The notes: a model not told the origin generated them from the letters alone. A DNA stretch of 64,000 bases from Terripilifer ovatus (GCA_029222685.1 JARHVB010000023.1:248001-312000), one strand, 5' to 3'. Shown: positions 45,076-54,526, numbered from the stretch's first letter. Program-made: numbers and translations.

Positions 45076-45962
45076 TGGACGGGGCGCGACGCCTTCGATC
45101 GCTGCTGGCCGAAGGCCGCCTGATCGTGGCGCCCGGCGCGACCGATGCATTCACGGCGCGGCTGATCGAGAGCCTCGGCTTTCCGGCGATCTATCTCGGC
45201 GGCAATGCCATCGGCCTGCATCTGGCGGCGGGCCAGCCGCTCGTCACCCTGACCGAGACGGTGGACTGCGCGCGGCAGGTGCTGGGCGCCATCGAGGCGC
45301 CGCTGATCGTCGATGCGGGCGCCGGCTTCGGCGAGCCGGCGCACACCCATCGCGCCGTGCGCGAGCTGGAGCGGGCAGGCATCGCCGCCATCCATATCGA
45401 CGACCAGCCTTATCCCAAGCGCGCGCGCTATCATGTCGGCCAGGGCGGCCTCGCGCCCATGGACGAGGTTGCCGGCAAGCTGAAGATCGCCTGCGAAGCA
45501 CGGCGCAGCAAGGACTTTCTCATCTTCGCCCGCACCGATGCGCTGCGCGTCACCGGATCGCTGGACGAAACGATCGCCCGCTGCCGGGCCTATGTGGCGG
45601 CCGGCGTCGACGGGCTGATGGTGCTCGATCTGGCGCCTGCCGATGCTGCCGCCGTGCGGCAGGCCGTGCCGGGCGTTCCATTGGCGTGGTTCGTCTCGCC
45701 GGCGATGCCGGCGCCGCCGCTGACGGAGCTTGCCGCCGCCGGCTTCAGGCTGGCGCTCTATCCGTTCAACACGGTGGCTGCCATCGCCGAGGCCGTGACC
45801 AACACCTGGACCGCGTTGCGCGACAGTGGCGAGATTCCGCAATCGCCGGCTCTGCTGTCGCATCTGCGCGGATCGGTGCAGGAGCTCATCGGCATGAGGA
45901 CCTATTGGGACATCGAGGCGCGGACCGTTGCGGCGCCCGCCAAAGAGACGAAGACGTCATGA
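45072..45962 (+). CDS. Isocitrate lyase/PEP mutase superfamily lyase
   Basis: 296 aa TIM-barrel protein: IVAPGATDAFTARLIESLGF, YLGGNAIGLHLAAGQP, metal Asp in APLIVDAGAGFG, and IHIDDQPYPKRARYHVGQGG. The active-site loop has neither KKCGH of isocitrate/methylisocitrate lyase nor the EDK...NS of PEP mutase, so it is probably a lyase or oxaloacetate-decarboxylase-like enzyme for a hydroxy-dicarboxylate. The start could be either of two adjacent ATGs. ATGA overlap with both neighbours. Confidence 0.88.
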   Translation: MMDGARRLRSLLAEGRLIVAPGATDAFTARLIESLGFPAIYLGGNAIGLHLAAGQPLVTLTETVDCARQVLGAIEAPLIVDAGAGFGEPAHTHRAVRELERAGIAAIHIDDQPYPKRARYHVGQGGLAPMDEVAGKLKIACEARRSKDFLIFARTDALRVTGSLDETIARCRAYVAAGVDGLMVLDLAPADAAAVRQAVPGVPLAWFVSPAMPAPPLTELAAAGFRLALYPFNTVAAIAEAVTNTWTALRDSGEIPQSPALLSHLRGSVQELIGMRTYWDIEARTVAAPAKETKTS

Positions 45963-47611
45963 CTCTTTCTTCGCATAAGCCTGGCATCGCGCCCGCAGCC
46001 TGTACGATCGGCGGCGTGCTGGCGGAGATGGCGCAGCGCACACCGCGCGCGCCCGCCATCTTCTATCGCGACGAGGCGATCTCCTATGCGGACCTGCATG
46101 GGGAAGCGGTGCGCGCCGCCAAGGCGCTGCTGGCGCTGGGCGTGAAACGCGGCGATCGCGTCGGCGTCCTGCTCGGCAACCGGCCGGAGTGGCTGGTGAT
46201 GTGCTTTGGCGCGGCGCTGATCGGCGCGGTCTTCGCGCCTTTGAACACCTGGTACAAATCAAGCGAACTGGCCTGGGCGATCCGCCACGGCGCGCTGCGG
46301 GTGCTTGTGTCCGCTGCGCAATTCATCAAGCAGGATTACACGTCGCTTTTCGACACGCTGATCCCCGAGCTGCGCCAGGCCGCGCCGGGCGATCTGCGCG
46401 CCGCTACCTTTCCGCATCTGAAGGCGCTGGCCTATGTGGGTGCCAGGCCCACCGGCGGCTGGGCGGGCGCGATGACATGGGATGACCTGCTGGCGCTGTC
46501 GTCGGGCATTTCGGATGCCGAATTCCAGACAGCCAGCGCTGCGGTCACGCCCGACGATATCGCCTTCATTCTCTATACGTCCGGCAGCACGGCCGAGCCG
46601 AAGGGCGTGCTGCTGCGCCATGGCGGCGCGGTCGATAACGGTTTCGCCATGGGCGAGCGGCGCTTCGTCAACAATGAGGACCGGGTGTGGATCGGCACGC
46701 CGCTGTTCTATGCGCTCGGCGCCGTCAATGCCACGCCGGTGGCGCTGACCCATGGCGCCGCCATCGTGCTGCAGGATTATTTCGAGGCGGGCGCGGCAAT
46801 CGAGACCGTGCGCAGAACAGCGGCGACCGTCTATTACGGCACCGGTAACATGACCCGCGCCATTCTCGATCATCCCGACTACACGCAGGCGAAGATCGGC
46901 TCGCTGAAGAAGGGCAATGCCGGCACCTATGCCGATTACAAGCGCATGACCCTGGTCGAGATGGGCATTTCGCTGGCGTCCGCCGCCTATGGGCTCACCG
47001 AGTCCTATGGCAACGCCACCGTGTCTTATGCGGATGATCCGATCGAGGCGAAGATCGCCACCAACGGCCCGCCGCTGCCCGGCACCGAGTTGCTGATTGT
47101 CGATCCGGTGACGTCGCGCCCGCTGGCGCAGGGCGAGACCGGCCTGATCCTGCTGCGCGGCAATGTCGCCGCCGGCTATTTCCAGAATCCGGAAGAGACG
47201 GCAAAATCCTTCCGGCCGGATGGTTTCTTCGATACCGGCGATCTCGGTTTTCTCGATCCCGAGGGGCGGCTCGTCTTTCATTCGCGCATCAAGGAAGTGA
47301 TCAAAAGCGGCGGCATCAACGTGTCGCCGCTGGAAGTCGAGCAATTGCTGGCCCAGCATCCGCATATCCGCGAGGCCTATGTCGTCGGCGTGCCCGACCG
47401 GGTGCGCGGCGAGATCATCGTCGCCTTCGTCGATGCCAGCCGCAGGCTCGGCGAAGGCGAGGTGCGCGAATTCATCGAGGAGCGCGCCGCCTCGTTCAAG
47501 GTGCCGCATCACGTCTTCTTCCGCAGCGAGCAGCAACTGCCGCGCCTGGCCTCGGGCAAGGTCTCGAAGGTGAAGCTGATGGAGGATGCGATGGCGGAGT
47601 TGGGGGCGTGA
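45959..47611 (+). CDS. AMP-dependent acyl-CoA synthetase/ligase
   Basis: 550 aa ANL-superfamily enzyme activating a carboxylic acid to its CoA thioester. P-loop-like motif LYTSGSTAEPKGVLLRH, YGLTESYGNAT, DTGDLGFLDPEGRLVFHSR, IKSGGINVSPLEVE and catalytic Lys in LASGKVSKVK. Last gene of the six-gene operon; ATG at 45959 overlaps the lyase stop as ATGA. Substrate likely an aromatic or ring-cleavage acid, consistent with the CoA-dependent thiolase-like protein in the same operon. Confidence 0.93.
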   Translation: MTLSSHKPGIAPAACTIGGVLAEMAQRTPRAPAIFYRDEAISYADLHGEAVRAAKALLALGVKRGDRVGVLLGNRPEWLVMCFGAALIGAVFAPLNTWYKSSELAWAIRHGALRVLVSAAQFIKQDYTSLFDTLIPELRQAAPGDLRAATFPHLKALAYVGARPTGGWAGAMTWDDLLALSSGISDAEFQTASAAVTPDDIAFILYTSGSTAEPKGVLLRHGGAVDNGFAMGERRFVNNEDRVWIGTPLFYALGAVNATPVALTHGAAIVLQDYFEAGAAIETVRRTAATVYYGTGNMTRAILDHPDYTQAKIGSLKKGNAGTYADYKRMTLVEMGISLASAAYGLTESYGNATVSYADDPIEAKIATNGPPLPGTELLIVDPVTSRPLAQGETGLILLRGNVAAGYFQNPEETAKSFRPDGFFDTGDLGFLDPEGRLVFHSRIKEVIKSGGINVSPLEVEQLLAQHPHIREAYVVGVPDRVRGEIIVAFVDASRRLGEGEVREFIEERAASFKVPHHVFFRSEQQLPRLASGKVSKVKLMEDAMAELGA

Positions 47612-47641
47612 AAAGTCGCTGACAAGCGGCAGAATGCCCGT

Positions 47642-47694
47642 AGAAGCCCTCATCCTGAGGAGCGCCTGAAAGGCGCGTCTCGAAGGACGGGGGC
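47642..47694. repeat. Intergenic palindromic repeat, copy C
   Basis: Same element as copy A. Outer arms CCCTCATCCT/AGGACGGGGG and inner stem GCGCCT-GAA-AGGCGC (47662-47676), a perfect 6-bp hairpin. Located 31 bp after the acyl-CoA ligase stop, so it may also act on the operon mRNA 3' end. Confidence 0.88.
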
Positions 47695-47757
47695 GATACG
47701 CCGCAGCCGCTCAGCGTGTAGCTGGCTGTCGTGCGGTGGAGAGTTGTGAGCCTGACG

Positions 47758-47810
47758 CCCCCCGTCCTTCGAGACGCCTGCTGCGCAGGCTCCTCAGGAT
47801 GAGGGCTTCT
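47758..47810. repeat. Intergenic palindromic repeat, copy D (inverted)
   Basis: Inverted partner of copy C, 63 bp away. The inner stem is GCCTGC-TGC-GCAGGC, again perfect but different from copy C. The 278-bp gap 47612-47889 otherwise holds only the leader of the aldo/keto reductase gene. Confidence 0.88.
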
Positions 47811-47889
47811 GATAGGTTGGCGTAGCTTGCAAAGCCCTAGCATCCGCTGATAATCAGCCCAACACACAGTCGATGCAGGGAGAGCCACC

Positions 47890-48861
47890 GTGGATTTCAG
47901 ATATGTCGGCCGCTCGGGCCTGCGCGTTTCCACGCTCGGCATCGGCTGCAACAATTTCGGTGGACGCAACGACGAGGCCAGTTCGCGCAAAGTGATCGAC
48001 GCGGCGCTTGATGTCGGCGTCAACTTCTTCGATACGGCCGATGTCTATCCGATCACGCAATCCGGCGCGTCGGAAGAAATCATCGGCCGCGCGCTCGGCG
48101 CGCGCCGCAAGAACGTGGTCATCGCCACCAAGTTCGGCCTGCCGATGGACCGTTCCGCGACGCCGCCGAACGGCTCGCGCAGCTATGTCATCTCGGCCGT
48201 CGAGGACAGCCTGAAGCGGCTCAACACGGACTTCATCGATCTCTTTCAGTATCACTTTCCCGATCCGCACACGCCGGTCGAGGAAACCCTGCGGGCCCTC
48301 GACGATGTCGTGCGCCAGGGCAAGGTGCGCTACATCGGTATTTCCAACATGGCGACGTGGCAGGTGGTCGATGCGCTGCATGCGTCGAAGGCGCTTGGCA
48401 CCGAAACCTTCATCTCAAGCCAGAACCAGTACAGCCTGCTGGTGCGCGATGTGGAAGCCGAGCTGATGCCGGCGCTCAGGCACCACGGCCTGGGCCTGCT
48501 GCCGTTCTTTCCGCTGGCGGGCGGCTTCCTCTCGGGCAAGTACCGCCGCAACATGGCGCTACCTGCAGGCTCCCGGCTGACCAAAAGCGAACAGCTTGCC
48601 GGCATGTTCCTGAAGGATGCGAATTACGAAATCGTCGAGCGCCTCGATAGCTTCTGCGACAGCCGTGGCATCACACTGCTGCAACTGGCGTTCCGCTGGC
48701 TGCTGGCCCACGACGTGGTGCCGAGTGTGATTGCGGGAGCCAGCACGCCGGAGCAGGTGCAGCAGAATGCCGAGGCTGTGGCGGGACGTTTGAGCGACGG
48801 GGATATGGCGGAGATCGAGAAGATCGCGGGGAATGCGCCAAACAGATTCTGGGTGCATTAG
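47890..48861 (+). CDS. Aldo/keto reductase
   Basis: 323 aa NADPH-dependent (beta/alpha)8 reductase of the voltage-channel beta/AKR general-stress subfamily. Catalytic tetrad: Asp and Tyr in FFDTADVYPITQSG, Lys in VIATKFGLPM, His in LFQYHFPDPHTP. The C-terminal cofactor region is VIAGASTPEQVQQNAEAV. Reduces aldehydes or ketones, substrate unknown. GTG start behind GGGAGAG. Flanked on both sides by palindromic repeat pairs. Confidence 0.92.
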   Translation: MDFRYVGRSGLRVSTLGIGCNNFGGRNDEASSRKVIDAALDVGVNFFDTADVYPITQSGASEEIIGRALGARRKNVVIATKFGLPMDRSATPPNGSRSYVISAVEDSLKRLNTDFIDLFQYHFPDPHTPVEETLRALDDVVRQGKVRYIGISNMATWQVVDALHASKALGTETFISSQNQYSLLVRDVEAELMPALRHHGLGLLPFFPLAGGFLSGKYRRNMALPAGSRLTKSEQLAGMFLKDANYEIVERLDSFCDSRGITLLQLAFRWLLAHDVVPSVIAGASTPEQVQQNAEAVAGRLSDGDMAEIEKIAGNAPNRFWVH

Positions 48862-48895
48862 GCCGATTGCGATCTTCATCTGTTGGCACATCCCA

Positions 48896-48946
48896 AGCCC
48901 TCATCCTGAGGAGCAACGCGTAGCGTTGCGTCTCGAAGGACGAGGG
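48896..48946. repeat. Intergenic palindromic repeat, copy E
   Basis: Outer arms CCCTCATCCT/AGGACGAGGG; inner hairpin GCAACGC-GTA-GCGTTGC, a perfect 7-bp stem with a sequence unrelated to copies C, D and F. Located 34 bp after the aldo/keto reductase stop. Confidence 0.88.
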
Positions 48947-48968
48947 AGTTGGTAGGGCGAGGCTGACG

Positions 48969-49015
48969 CCCCGTCCTTCGAGACGCGCCCTTCAGGCGCT
49001 CCTCAGGATGAGGGC
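48969..49015. repeat. Intergenic palindromic repeat, copy F (inverted)
   Basis: Inverted partner of copy E, only 22 bp away. The inner stem GCGCC...GGCGC has one C-A mismatch next to the TTC loop. Part of the 273-bp intergenic region 48862-49134 between convergent genes. Confidence 0.85.
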
Positions 49016-49031
49016 TCCTTAAAATGCAGTA

Positions 49032-49123
49032 CAACTTGCAGACAAGAATGGCGCCAATTCATTCTCTGAATTGGCGCCATTGATCGAGCCTGCAAGTTGC
49101 CGGCGAACTCTAAATTCGCCGGC
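49032..49123. repeat. Nested and adjacent perfect hairpins downstream of nrdJ
   Basis: Outer stem CAACTTGCAG/CTGCAAGTTG (49032-49041 with 49090-49099), inside it a 15-bp perfect stem (49047-49061 with 49067-49081, loop TTCTC), and next to it GCCGGCGAA/TTCGCCGGC (49099-49107 with 49115-49123, loop CTCTAAA). It lies 11 bp beyond the nrdJ stop. It could terminate nrdJ transcription although no U-run follows, protect the mRNA 3' end, or be a repeat element. Confidence 0.7.
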
Positions 49124-49134
49124 GCGCTATTATC

Positions 49135-52100
49135 TCAGCTACACCCCGTCGTGCTGCCGCACGTGTCGCACTTCAAACACGTCCCGTTCCGCACCAGAGT
49201 AAAATTCTGGCATTCGGGGCAGGCTTCGCCGACATAGCCTTTCATGCGGGCTTCGGCGCGGCGGTCGGCGGTGGCGTCGCGGGGCGCGGCCGACTGCCAG
49301 TTGAGCGTTGCCGTCACATCGAGCGTCGTCTGCAACGCCTGCGTCGCAGGCGCTTCCGGCTGGCGGGCGAAGCTTACCAGTTCGTTGCCGTGGTCGGTGC
49401 CAGTCTTCACCAGCATCAGGCGGTCCTGCTTGCCGCGCACGAAGCCCGAGGAGACGAGCGGGGCGTTGCGGCCCTGGTCCTCGGCGCCGCCGCCGATGGC
49501 GGTGGAGCCGATCTCGGCCGGGTCGACGTGGGCGAGGTCGTTGCGGTTCAGGTAGGAGATGGCGAGTTCGCGGAACACGTAGTCGAGGATCGACGTGGCG
49601 TTCTTGATCGCCTCGTTGCCCTGCACGAAGCCGGCCGGCTCGAAACGCGTGAACGTGAAGGCGTCGACATATTCCTCCAGCGGCACGCCGTATTGCAGGC
49701 CGACCGAGATGGCGATGGCGAAGTTGTTCATCAGCGAGCGGAAGGCGGCGCCTTCCTTGTGCATGTCGATGAAGATTTCGCCGATGCGGCCGTCGTCATA
49801 TTCGCCGGTGCGGAGATAGACCTTGTGGCCGCCGACGACGGCTTTCTGGGTATAGCCCTTGCGGCGATCGGGCAGGCGTTCGCGTTCGCGCGTGCGCTCG
49901 ACCCGCTCGACGATGCGCTCGACGATCTTCTCGGCCACGGCCGAGGCGCGTGCGGCGTTCGGCAGTTGCACGATCTGCTCGACCGCATCTTCCTCGTCGT
50001 CGCTGTCGTCGGCGATGAGTTGCGAGTTCAGCGGCTGCGACAGTTTCGAGCCGTCGCGATAGAGCGCATTGGCTTTGAGGCCGAGACGCCACGACAGCTT
50101 GTAGGACTCCTTGCAATCCTCCACCGTCGCATCGTTCGGCATGTTGATCGTCTTGGAGATCGCGCCGGTGATGAAGGGCTGCGCCGCCGCCATCATGTGG
50201 ATGTGGCTGGCAACCGACAGATACCGCTTGCCGGTGCGGCCGCACGGGTTGGCGCAATCGAACACGTTGTAGTGCTCGGCCTTCAGGAAGGGCGCGCCTT
50301 CAAGCGTCATGGCGCCGCAGACATGGGTGTTGCAAGCCTCGATCTCGGCGCGCGAGAAGCCGAGATGCGTCAAGAGTTCGAAGGCCGGATCGTCGAGCTT
50401 CTCCTGCGGCACTTTCAGGGTGCCGGTGAGGAAGTCGGCGCCGAGCGTCCACTTGTTGAAGACGAACTTGATGTCGAAGGCGCCGGCCAGCGACTTGCCG
50501 AGCGTTTCGATCTTCTCGTCGGTGAAGCCACGCGCCTTCAACGTCGCATTGTTGATGGCGGGCGCCTGGGCCAGCGAGGCGTGGCCGACCGCATAGGCTT
50601 CCATTTCGGCGATCTGCGCGGGCGAGTAGCCGAGCACGCGCAGGGCTTCCGGCACGGCGCGGTTGATGATCTTGAAATAGCCGCCGCCGGCGAGCTTCTT
50701 GAACTTCACCAGGGCGAAGTCGGGCTCGATGCCGGTGGTGTCGCAATCCATGACGAGGCCGATCGTACCGGTGGGGGCAACGACGGTCACCTGCGCATTG
50801 CGGTAGCCGTGTTCCTCGCCCTTGGCGAGCGCCCGGTCCCAGGCGGCCTTGGCGCGTTCCGACATGGCGGCGCCGTTGGCGCCGAGCTTCGCGAGGGAAG
50901 CGTGGTCAAGCGGCACCGGCGTCACGGCGAGCTTCTCGTAACCCTCGCTCAGGCCGTGGGCGGCGCGGCGATGGTTGCGGATGACGCGCAGCATGTGCTG
51001 GGCATTCGGCTTGTGGCTGGGGAAGGGGCCCAGCTCCTTCGCCATTTCGGCGGAGGTCTCGTAGCAGACGCCGGTCATGATGGCGGTGAGGGCGCCGACG
51101 ATGGCGCGGCCTTCGGCGCTGTCATAGCCGAGGCCCGACGACATCAGCAGGCCGCCGACATTGGCATAGCCGAGGCCGAGCGTGCGGTAGTCGTAGGAGA
51201 GGCGGGCAATTTCCTTCGAGGGGAACTGCGCCATCATCACCGCGATTTCGAGCACCAGCGTCCACAGGCGCACGGTGTGCTCATAGGCGGCCACATCGAA
51301 CACGCCGGTCGTCGCGTCGCGGAACTGCAGCAGGTTCAGCGAGGCGAGGTTGCAGGCCGTGTCGTCGAGGAACATGTATTCCGAGCACGGGTTCGACGCG
51401 ATGATCGGGCCTGACGCCGGGCAGGTGTGCCAGTCGTTGATGGTGGTGTGATACTGAATGCCGGGATCGGCCGAGGCCCAGGCGGCATAGCCGATCTTTT
51501 CCCAGAGATCGCGGGCCTTCAACGTCTTGTGGACCTTGCCGTCGATGCGACGGATCAGGTTCCACGGCTCGTCGTTCTCGACGGCGCGCAGGAAGTCGTC
51601 GGTGACGCGCACCGAATTGTTGGAGTTCTGGCCGGCGACCGTGAGATAGGCTTCCGAATCCCAGTCGGTGTCATAGGTGTCGAACTTGATTTCGGTGTAG
51701 CCCTGCCGCGCGAACTGGATGACTCTCTTCATGTAGCCGTCCGGCACCGCATCGCGGCGCGCCATCTTGATGGCCTTCTTCAGCGCCGGATTCATTTCCG
51801 GGTTGAAGCAGTCGTCGCCCGAGCCTTCGCAATTCACGCAGGCCTTCAGCACGGCGGCCATGTGCTTCTTGACGATCTTGGAGCCGGTGACGAGGGAGGC
51901 GACCTTCTCCTCTTCCTTCACCTTCCAGTCGATATAGGCCTCGATATCCGGGTGGTCGGCGTCGACCACCACCATCTTCGCGGCGCGGCGCGTGGTGCCG
52001 CCCGATTTGATGGCGCCGGCGGCGCGATCGCCGATCTTGAGGAAGGACATCAGGCCGGAGGATTTGCCGCCGCCCGACAGCCGTTCGTTCTCGCCGCGCA

Positions 52101-52812
52101 GGCGCGAGAAGTTGGAGCCGGTGCCCGAGCCATATTTGAAGAGGCGCGCCTCACGTACCCACAGGTCCATGATGCCGCCTTCGTTGACGAGATCGTCGGC
52201 GACGGACTGGATGAAACAGGCATGCGGCTGCGGATGCTCGTAGGAGCTCTTGGATTTGGTCAGCTTGCCGGTGAACGGATCCACATAATAATGGCCCTGG
52301 CCGGGGCCATCGATGCCATAGGCCCAGTGCAGGCCGGTGTTGAACCATTGCGGCGAATTCGGCGCGGCGATCTGCTGCGCCAGCATGTAGCGCATCTCGT
52401 CGAAGAAGGCCTGGGCATCGTTTTCGGTGTCGAAATATTTGCCCTTCCAGCCCCAATAGGTCCAGGTGCCGGCCAGGCGGTCGAACACCTGGGTCGAGGT
52501 CATCTCGCCGCCGTAGCGGGCGTCCTTGGGCAGGGCTTCAAGGGCTGATTCATCGGCGACCGAGCGCCACAGGAAAGACGGGACGTCGTTTTCTTCGACC
52601 TTTTTCAGACGGGCAGGGACCCCCGCCTTGCGGAAGTATTTCTGGGCGATGACATCGCAGGCGACCTGGCTCCAGCCGGCGGGCACGTCGATGCCGTCGA
52701 GCAGGAAAACGACGGATCCGTCCGGGTTGCGGATCTCGGATTTCGCCTTGCGGAACTGAATGTCTGCGTAAGGCGACTGATTGGCTTTGGTGTAACGACG
52801 TTCGATCCGCAT
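49135..52812 (-). CDS. nrdJ: Vitamin B12-dependent ribonucleotide reductase (class II)
   Basis: 1225 aa adenosylcobalamin-dependent RNR, making dNTP precursors with or without oxygen. Visible: N-terminal [38 protein letters not shown], the radical-site [20 protein letters not shown] containing the Asn-Cys-Glu set, and the redox-active C-terminal tail CPECQNF...[13 protein letters not shown]. Start ATG at 52812 behind GGGGGA; the open frame continues 55 codons upstream but without family resemblance. Typical length for alphaproteobacterial NrdJ. Monocistronic. Confidence 0.96.
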   Translation of the reverse strand: MRIERRYTKANQSPYADIQFRKAKSEIRNPDGSVVFLLDGIDVPAGWSQVACDVIAQKYFRKAGVPARLKKVEENDVPSFLWRSVADESALEALPKDARYGGEMTSTQVFDRLAGTWTYWGWKGKYFDTENDAQAFFDEMRYMLAQQIAAPNSPQWFNTGLHWAYGIDGPGQGHYYVDPFTGKLTKSKSSYEHPQPHACFIQSVADDLVNEGGIMDLWVREARLFKYGSGTGSNFSRLRGENERLSGGGKSSGLMSFLKIGDRAAGAIKSGGTTRRAAKMVVVDADHPDIEAYIDWKVKEEEKVASLVTGSKIVKKHMAAVLKACVNCEGSGDDCFNPEMNPALKKAIKMARRDAVPDGYMKRVIQFARQGYTEIKFDTYDTDWDSEAYLTVAGQNSNNSVRVTDDFLRAVENDEPWNLIRRIDGKVHKTLKARDLWEKIGYAAWASADPGIQYHTTINDWHTCPASGPIIASNPCSEYMFLDDTACNLASLNLLQFRDATTGVFDVAAYEHTVRLWTLVLEIAVMMAQFPSKEIARLSYDYRTLGLGYANVGGLLMSSGLGYDSAEGRAIVGALTAIMTGVCYETSAEMAKELGPFPSHKPNAQHMLRVIRNHRRAAHGLSEGYEKLAVTPVPLDHASLAKLGANGAAMSERAKAAWDRALAKGEEHGYRNAQVTVVAPTGTIGLVMDCDTTGIEPDFALVKFKKLAGGGYFKIINRAVPEALRVLGYSPAQIAEMEAYAVGHASLAQAPAINNATLKARGFTDEKIETLGKSLAGAFDIKFVFNKWTLGADFLTGTLKVPQEKLDDPAFELLTHLGFSRAEIEACNTHVCGAMTLEGAPFLKAEHYNVFDCANPCGRTGKRYLSVASHIHMMAAAQPFITGAISKTINMPNDATVEDCKESYKLSWRLGLKANALYRDGSKLSQPLNSQLIADDSDDEEDAVEQIVQLPNAARASAVAEKIVERIVERVERTRERERLPDRRKGYTQKAVVGGHKVYLRTGEYDDGRIGEIFIDMHKEGAAFRSLMNNFAIAISVGLQYGVPLEEYVDAFTFTRFEPAGFVQGNEAIKNATSILDYVFRELAISYLNRNDLAHVDPAEIGSTAIGGGAEDQGRNAPLVSSGFVRGKQDRLMLVKTGTDHGNELVSFARQPEAPATQALQTTLDVTATLNWQSAAPRDATADRRAEARMKGYVGEACPECQNFTLVRNGTCLKCDTCGSTTGCS

Positions 52813-53555
52813 TTTATTCCCCCAATGACGCAGGCGGACAGGCCCGCGTGAGGCCAAACCAGCCCCGCTCTCTATCTGACTAAGTCCCCGAAACTGTTGG
52901 GCCGTTTTCCGGTCCCGATACGCGTGATGGAGGCGGGTTTCCGGCGCTTCAAGCGTCCGTTTTTCTTCGCCGTCCATCTGTCATAAAAATGCGCCTTTTG
53001 GAGGCAGGCGTCAAGAAGTAGTAGTTAACTTGACGTAGAGGCGCAAAATGTAGTGGGGCGCCTGTGGACAGTGGGGATTCGCCGCTGACCGGAGCGCAAG
53101 TGTCTGACGAGTCGCGATTTTCGGCAAGGCGGATTTCGGTGCTGTGGGACGGAATCAGCCAGCCTTACCTGTTAGCAACGATTAACCATACCGGCGCTCG
53201 CCTGCTGTCGAGGCGGTCCGTCCGCCCTGGCCTGGGGACAGCTTCGGCCCAACGAACCCCCGGGCTCGAATATTCAGCCCCTAGATTCAGGCAGTTGCCG
53301 GAGAATCGATGTCCGGAGCGTGGGACGCGCGGGTTACGACCCTCTCCAGGGCTGGGGAATACCGGACAAAATATTTTTGCCCCCGGTGCGGGGATTGCTG
53401 CTCTGTGGAAATTGCATTGGGAAAAACCTCGCGCACCGTCCGGGTTCACGAATGCGCGACAGTCTATCACCATGTCGTGGGAAGACAGATTATGGCTCAA
53501 ATTCCTGTTTTACGTTCGGGCATGGCGAATCTATCGCCCCTCTTTGGAGCCCGTA
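52813..53555. other. 743-bp intergenic region between divergent nrdJ and doxX-like genes
   Basis: No gene recognised. The frame of the DoxX gene stays open back to 53064, but its translation has no protein-like hydrophobic or family pattern, so I treat it as non-coding. An inverted repeat lies at 52991-53044. The rest is GC-rich with a few AT tracts (for example near 53370), probably promoter sequence for both genes. Confidence 0.6.
52991..53044. promoter_or_regulatory. Nested inverted repeat upstream of nrdJ
   Basis: CGTCAAG (53009-53015) and CTTGACG (53029-53035) form a perfect 7-bp inverted repeat with a 13-bp AT-richer spacer, flanked by GCGCC (52991-52995) and GGCGC (53040-53044). About 180 bp upstream of the nrdJ start. 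It does not resemble the NrdR box. An operator is possible; the regulator is unknown. Confidence 0.35.
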
Positions 53556-54017
53556 ATGTCGCAAGTTGTTCAGACGAATTCGAAACTGTTCATTCCCGCC
53601 CTCGATCGTCTCTATACGCCCCTGGCTGATGTCGCCGACGTGCTGTTGCGCGTGCTGGTCGGCGGCCTGTTCATTCCGCATGGTTATGCCAAGCTTTTCA
53701 CCGATACCGACAAGTTCATCGCGTTTTTCGGCAAGCTCGGCTTCAGCTCGCCGGTTTTCATGACTTATTTCATCGGCTCGCTGGAGTTTTTCGGCGCTAT
53801 CGCCATCATCCTGGGGCTGTTGACCAGGCCGTTGGCCTTCATGCTTTTCGTCAACATGGCTGTCGCCGCGGCAATGGTGCATCTGCCCAAAGGGTGGGGC
53901 GTTTCCAGCGGCGGTGCGGAATATGTCGTCGCCCTGGCCGGTATCGCGCTGATCCTCGCCATGCGCGGCGGCGGCCGCTGGTCGCTCGACCGGGCTCTGT
54001 TCGGCCGCGAAATCTGA
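53556..54017 (+). CDS. DoxX family membrane protein
   Basis: 153 aa with four hydrophobic segments: LLRVLVGGLFIPHGYAKLF, FIGSLEFFGAIAIILGLL, PLAFMLFVNMAVAAAMVHL and YVVALAGIALILAM. The LR...F..HG..K pattern and the GxxE in the second segment are DoxX features. Members act in quinone or thiosulfate-linked redox or sulfur stress; exact role unknown. ATG at 53556 has GGAG 8 bp upstream and is where membrane-protein-like sequence begins. Confidence 0.88.
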   Translation: MSQVVQTNSKLFIPALDRLYTPLADVADVLLRVLVGGLFIPHGYAKLFTDTDKFIAFFGKLGFSSPVFMTYFIGSLEFFGAIAIILGLLTRPLAFMLFVNMAVAAAMVHLPKGWGVSSGGAEYVVALAGIALILAMRGGGRWSLDRALFGREI

Positions 54018-54118
54018 TCGTCGAAATCTGCCAGCACAGGGCGGGCTGTGCTGGACAGATGCGAGCGCGCTCGCCATAGTCCGCCCGAATTCTAATCGAT
54101 TGAGATGGGTCGCAGCCG

Positions 54119-54526
54119 ATGAAATGGCTTCTGCAGTTCTTCACCTGGTGGAGTGGCCAGACGTTGAATACGCGCTTCAATACCTGGCGGACGGGCGAGT
54201 TCGTCGGCCAGGATGAGTTCGGCAACGTCTATTATAGAACGCGCGGCGGCCGCATCGATCCGGCGCTCGGCTTCGAGCGCCGCTGGGTGATCTACCCCGG
54301 CGAAAGCGAAGCCTCGAACGTGCCGCCGGGCTGGTACGGCTGGCTCCACCACACGGCCAAGGAGCCGCCGACGCGGGAAAACTACAAGCCGCGTGAGTGG
54401 CAACTGCCACATCTGCCCAACATGACGGGAACGCCGGCCGCCTATCGTCCGCCGGGCTCGACGCTCAACTCGGGCGTGCGGCCGGCCGCGACCGGCGACT
54501 ACAAGCCATGGTCGCCGGGCGCCTGA
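54119..54526 (+). CDS. NADH:ubiquinone oxidoreductase accessory subunit, NDUFA12 family
   Basis: 135 aa. Matches the NDUFA12/B17.2 family: TWRTGEFVGQDEFGNVYYRT, RRWVIYPGESEASNVPPGWY and GWLHHTAKEPP. In Alphaproteobacteria this supernumerary subunit sits on the peripheral arm of respiratory complex I although its gene lies apart from the nuo operon. ATG 54119. Commonly next to the DUF2155 gene, as here. Confidence 0.94.
   Translation: MKWLLQFFTWWSGQTLNTRFNTWRTGEFVGQDEFGNVYYRTRGGRIDPALGFERRWVIYPGESEASNVPPGWYGWLHHTAKEPPTRENYKPREWQLPHLPNMTGTPAAYRPPGSTLNSGVRPAATGDYKPWSPGA

Noticed and set aside
45072..45962. PEP mutase of a phosphonate biosynthesis cluster
   Set aside because: The active-site loop lacks the EDK...NS signature and no other phosphonate genes are present.
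49390..51414. 674-codon + strand frame opposite nrdJ
   Set aside because: It lies wholly antisense to a strongly recognisable nrdJ and has the His/Asp/Gly/Arg-biased composition of a high-GC antisense frame; no domain is visible.
53064..53555. 164 extra codons in frame upstream of the DoxX start
   Set aside because: Translation lacks hydrophobic or family pattern, and a proper RBS with ATG lies at 53556, where DoxX similarity begins.
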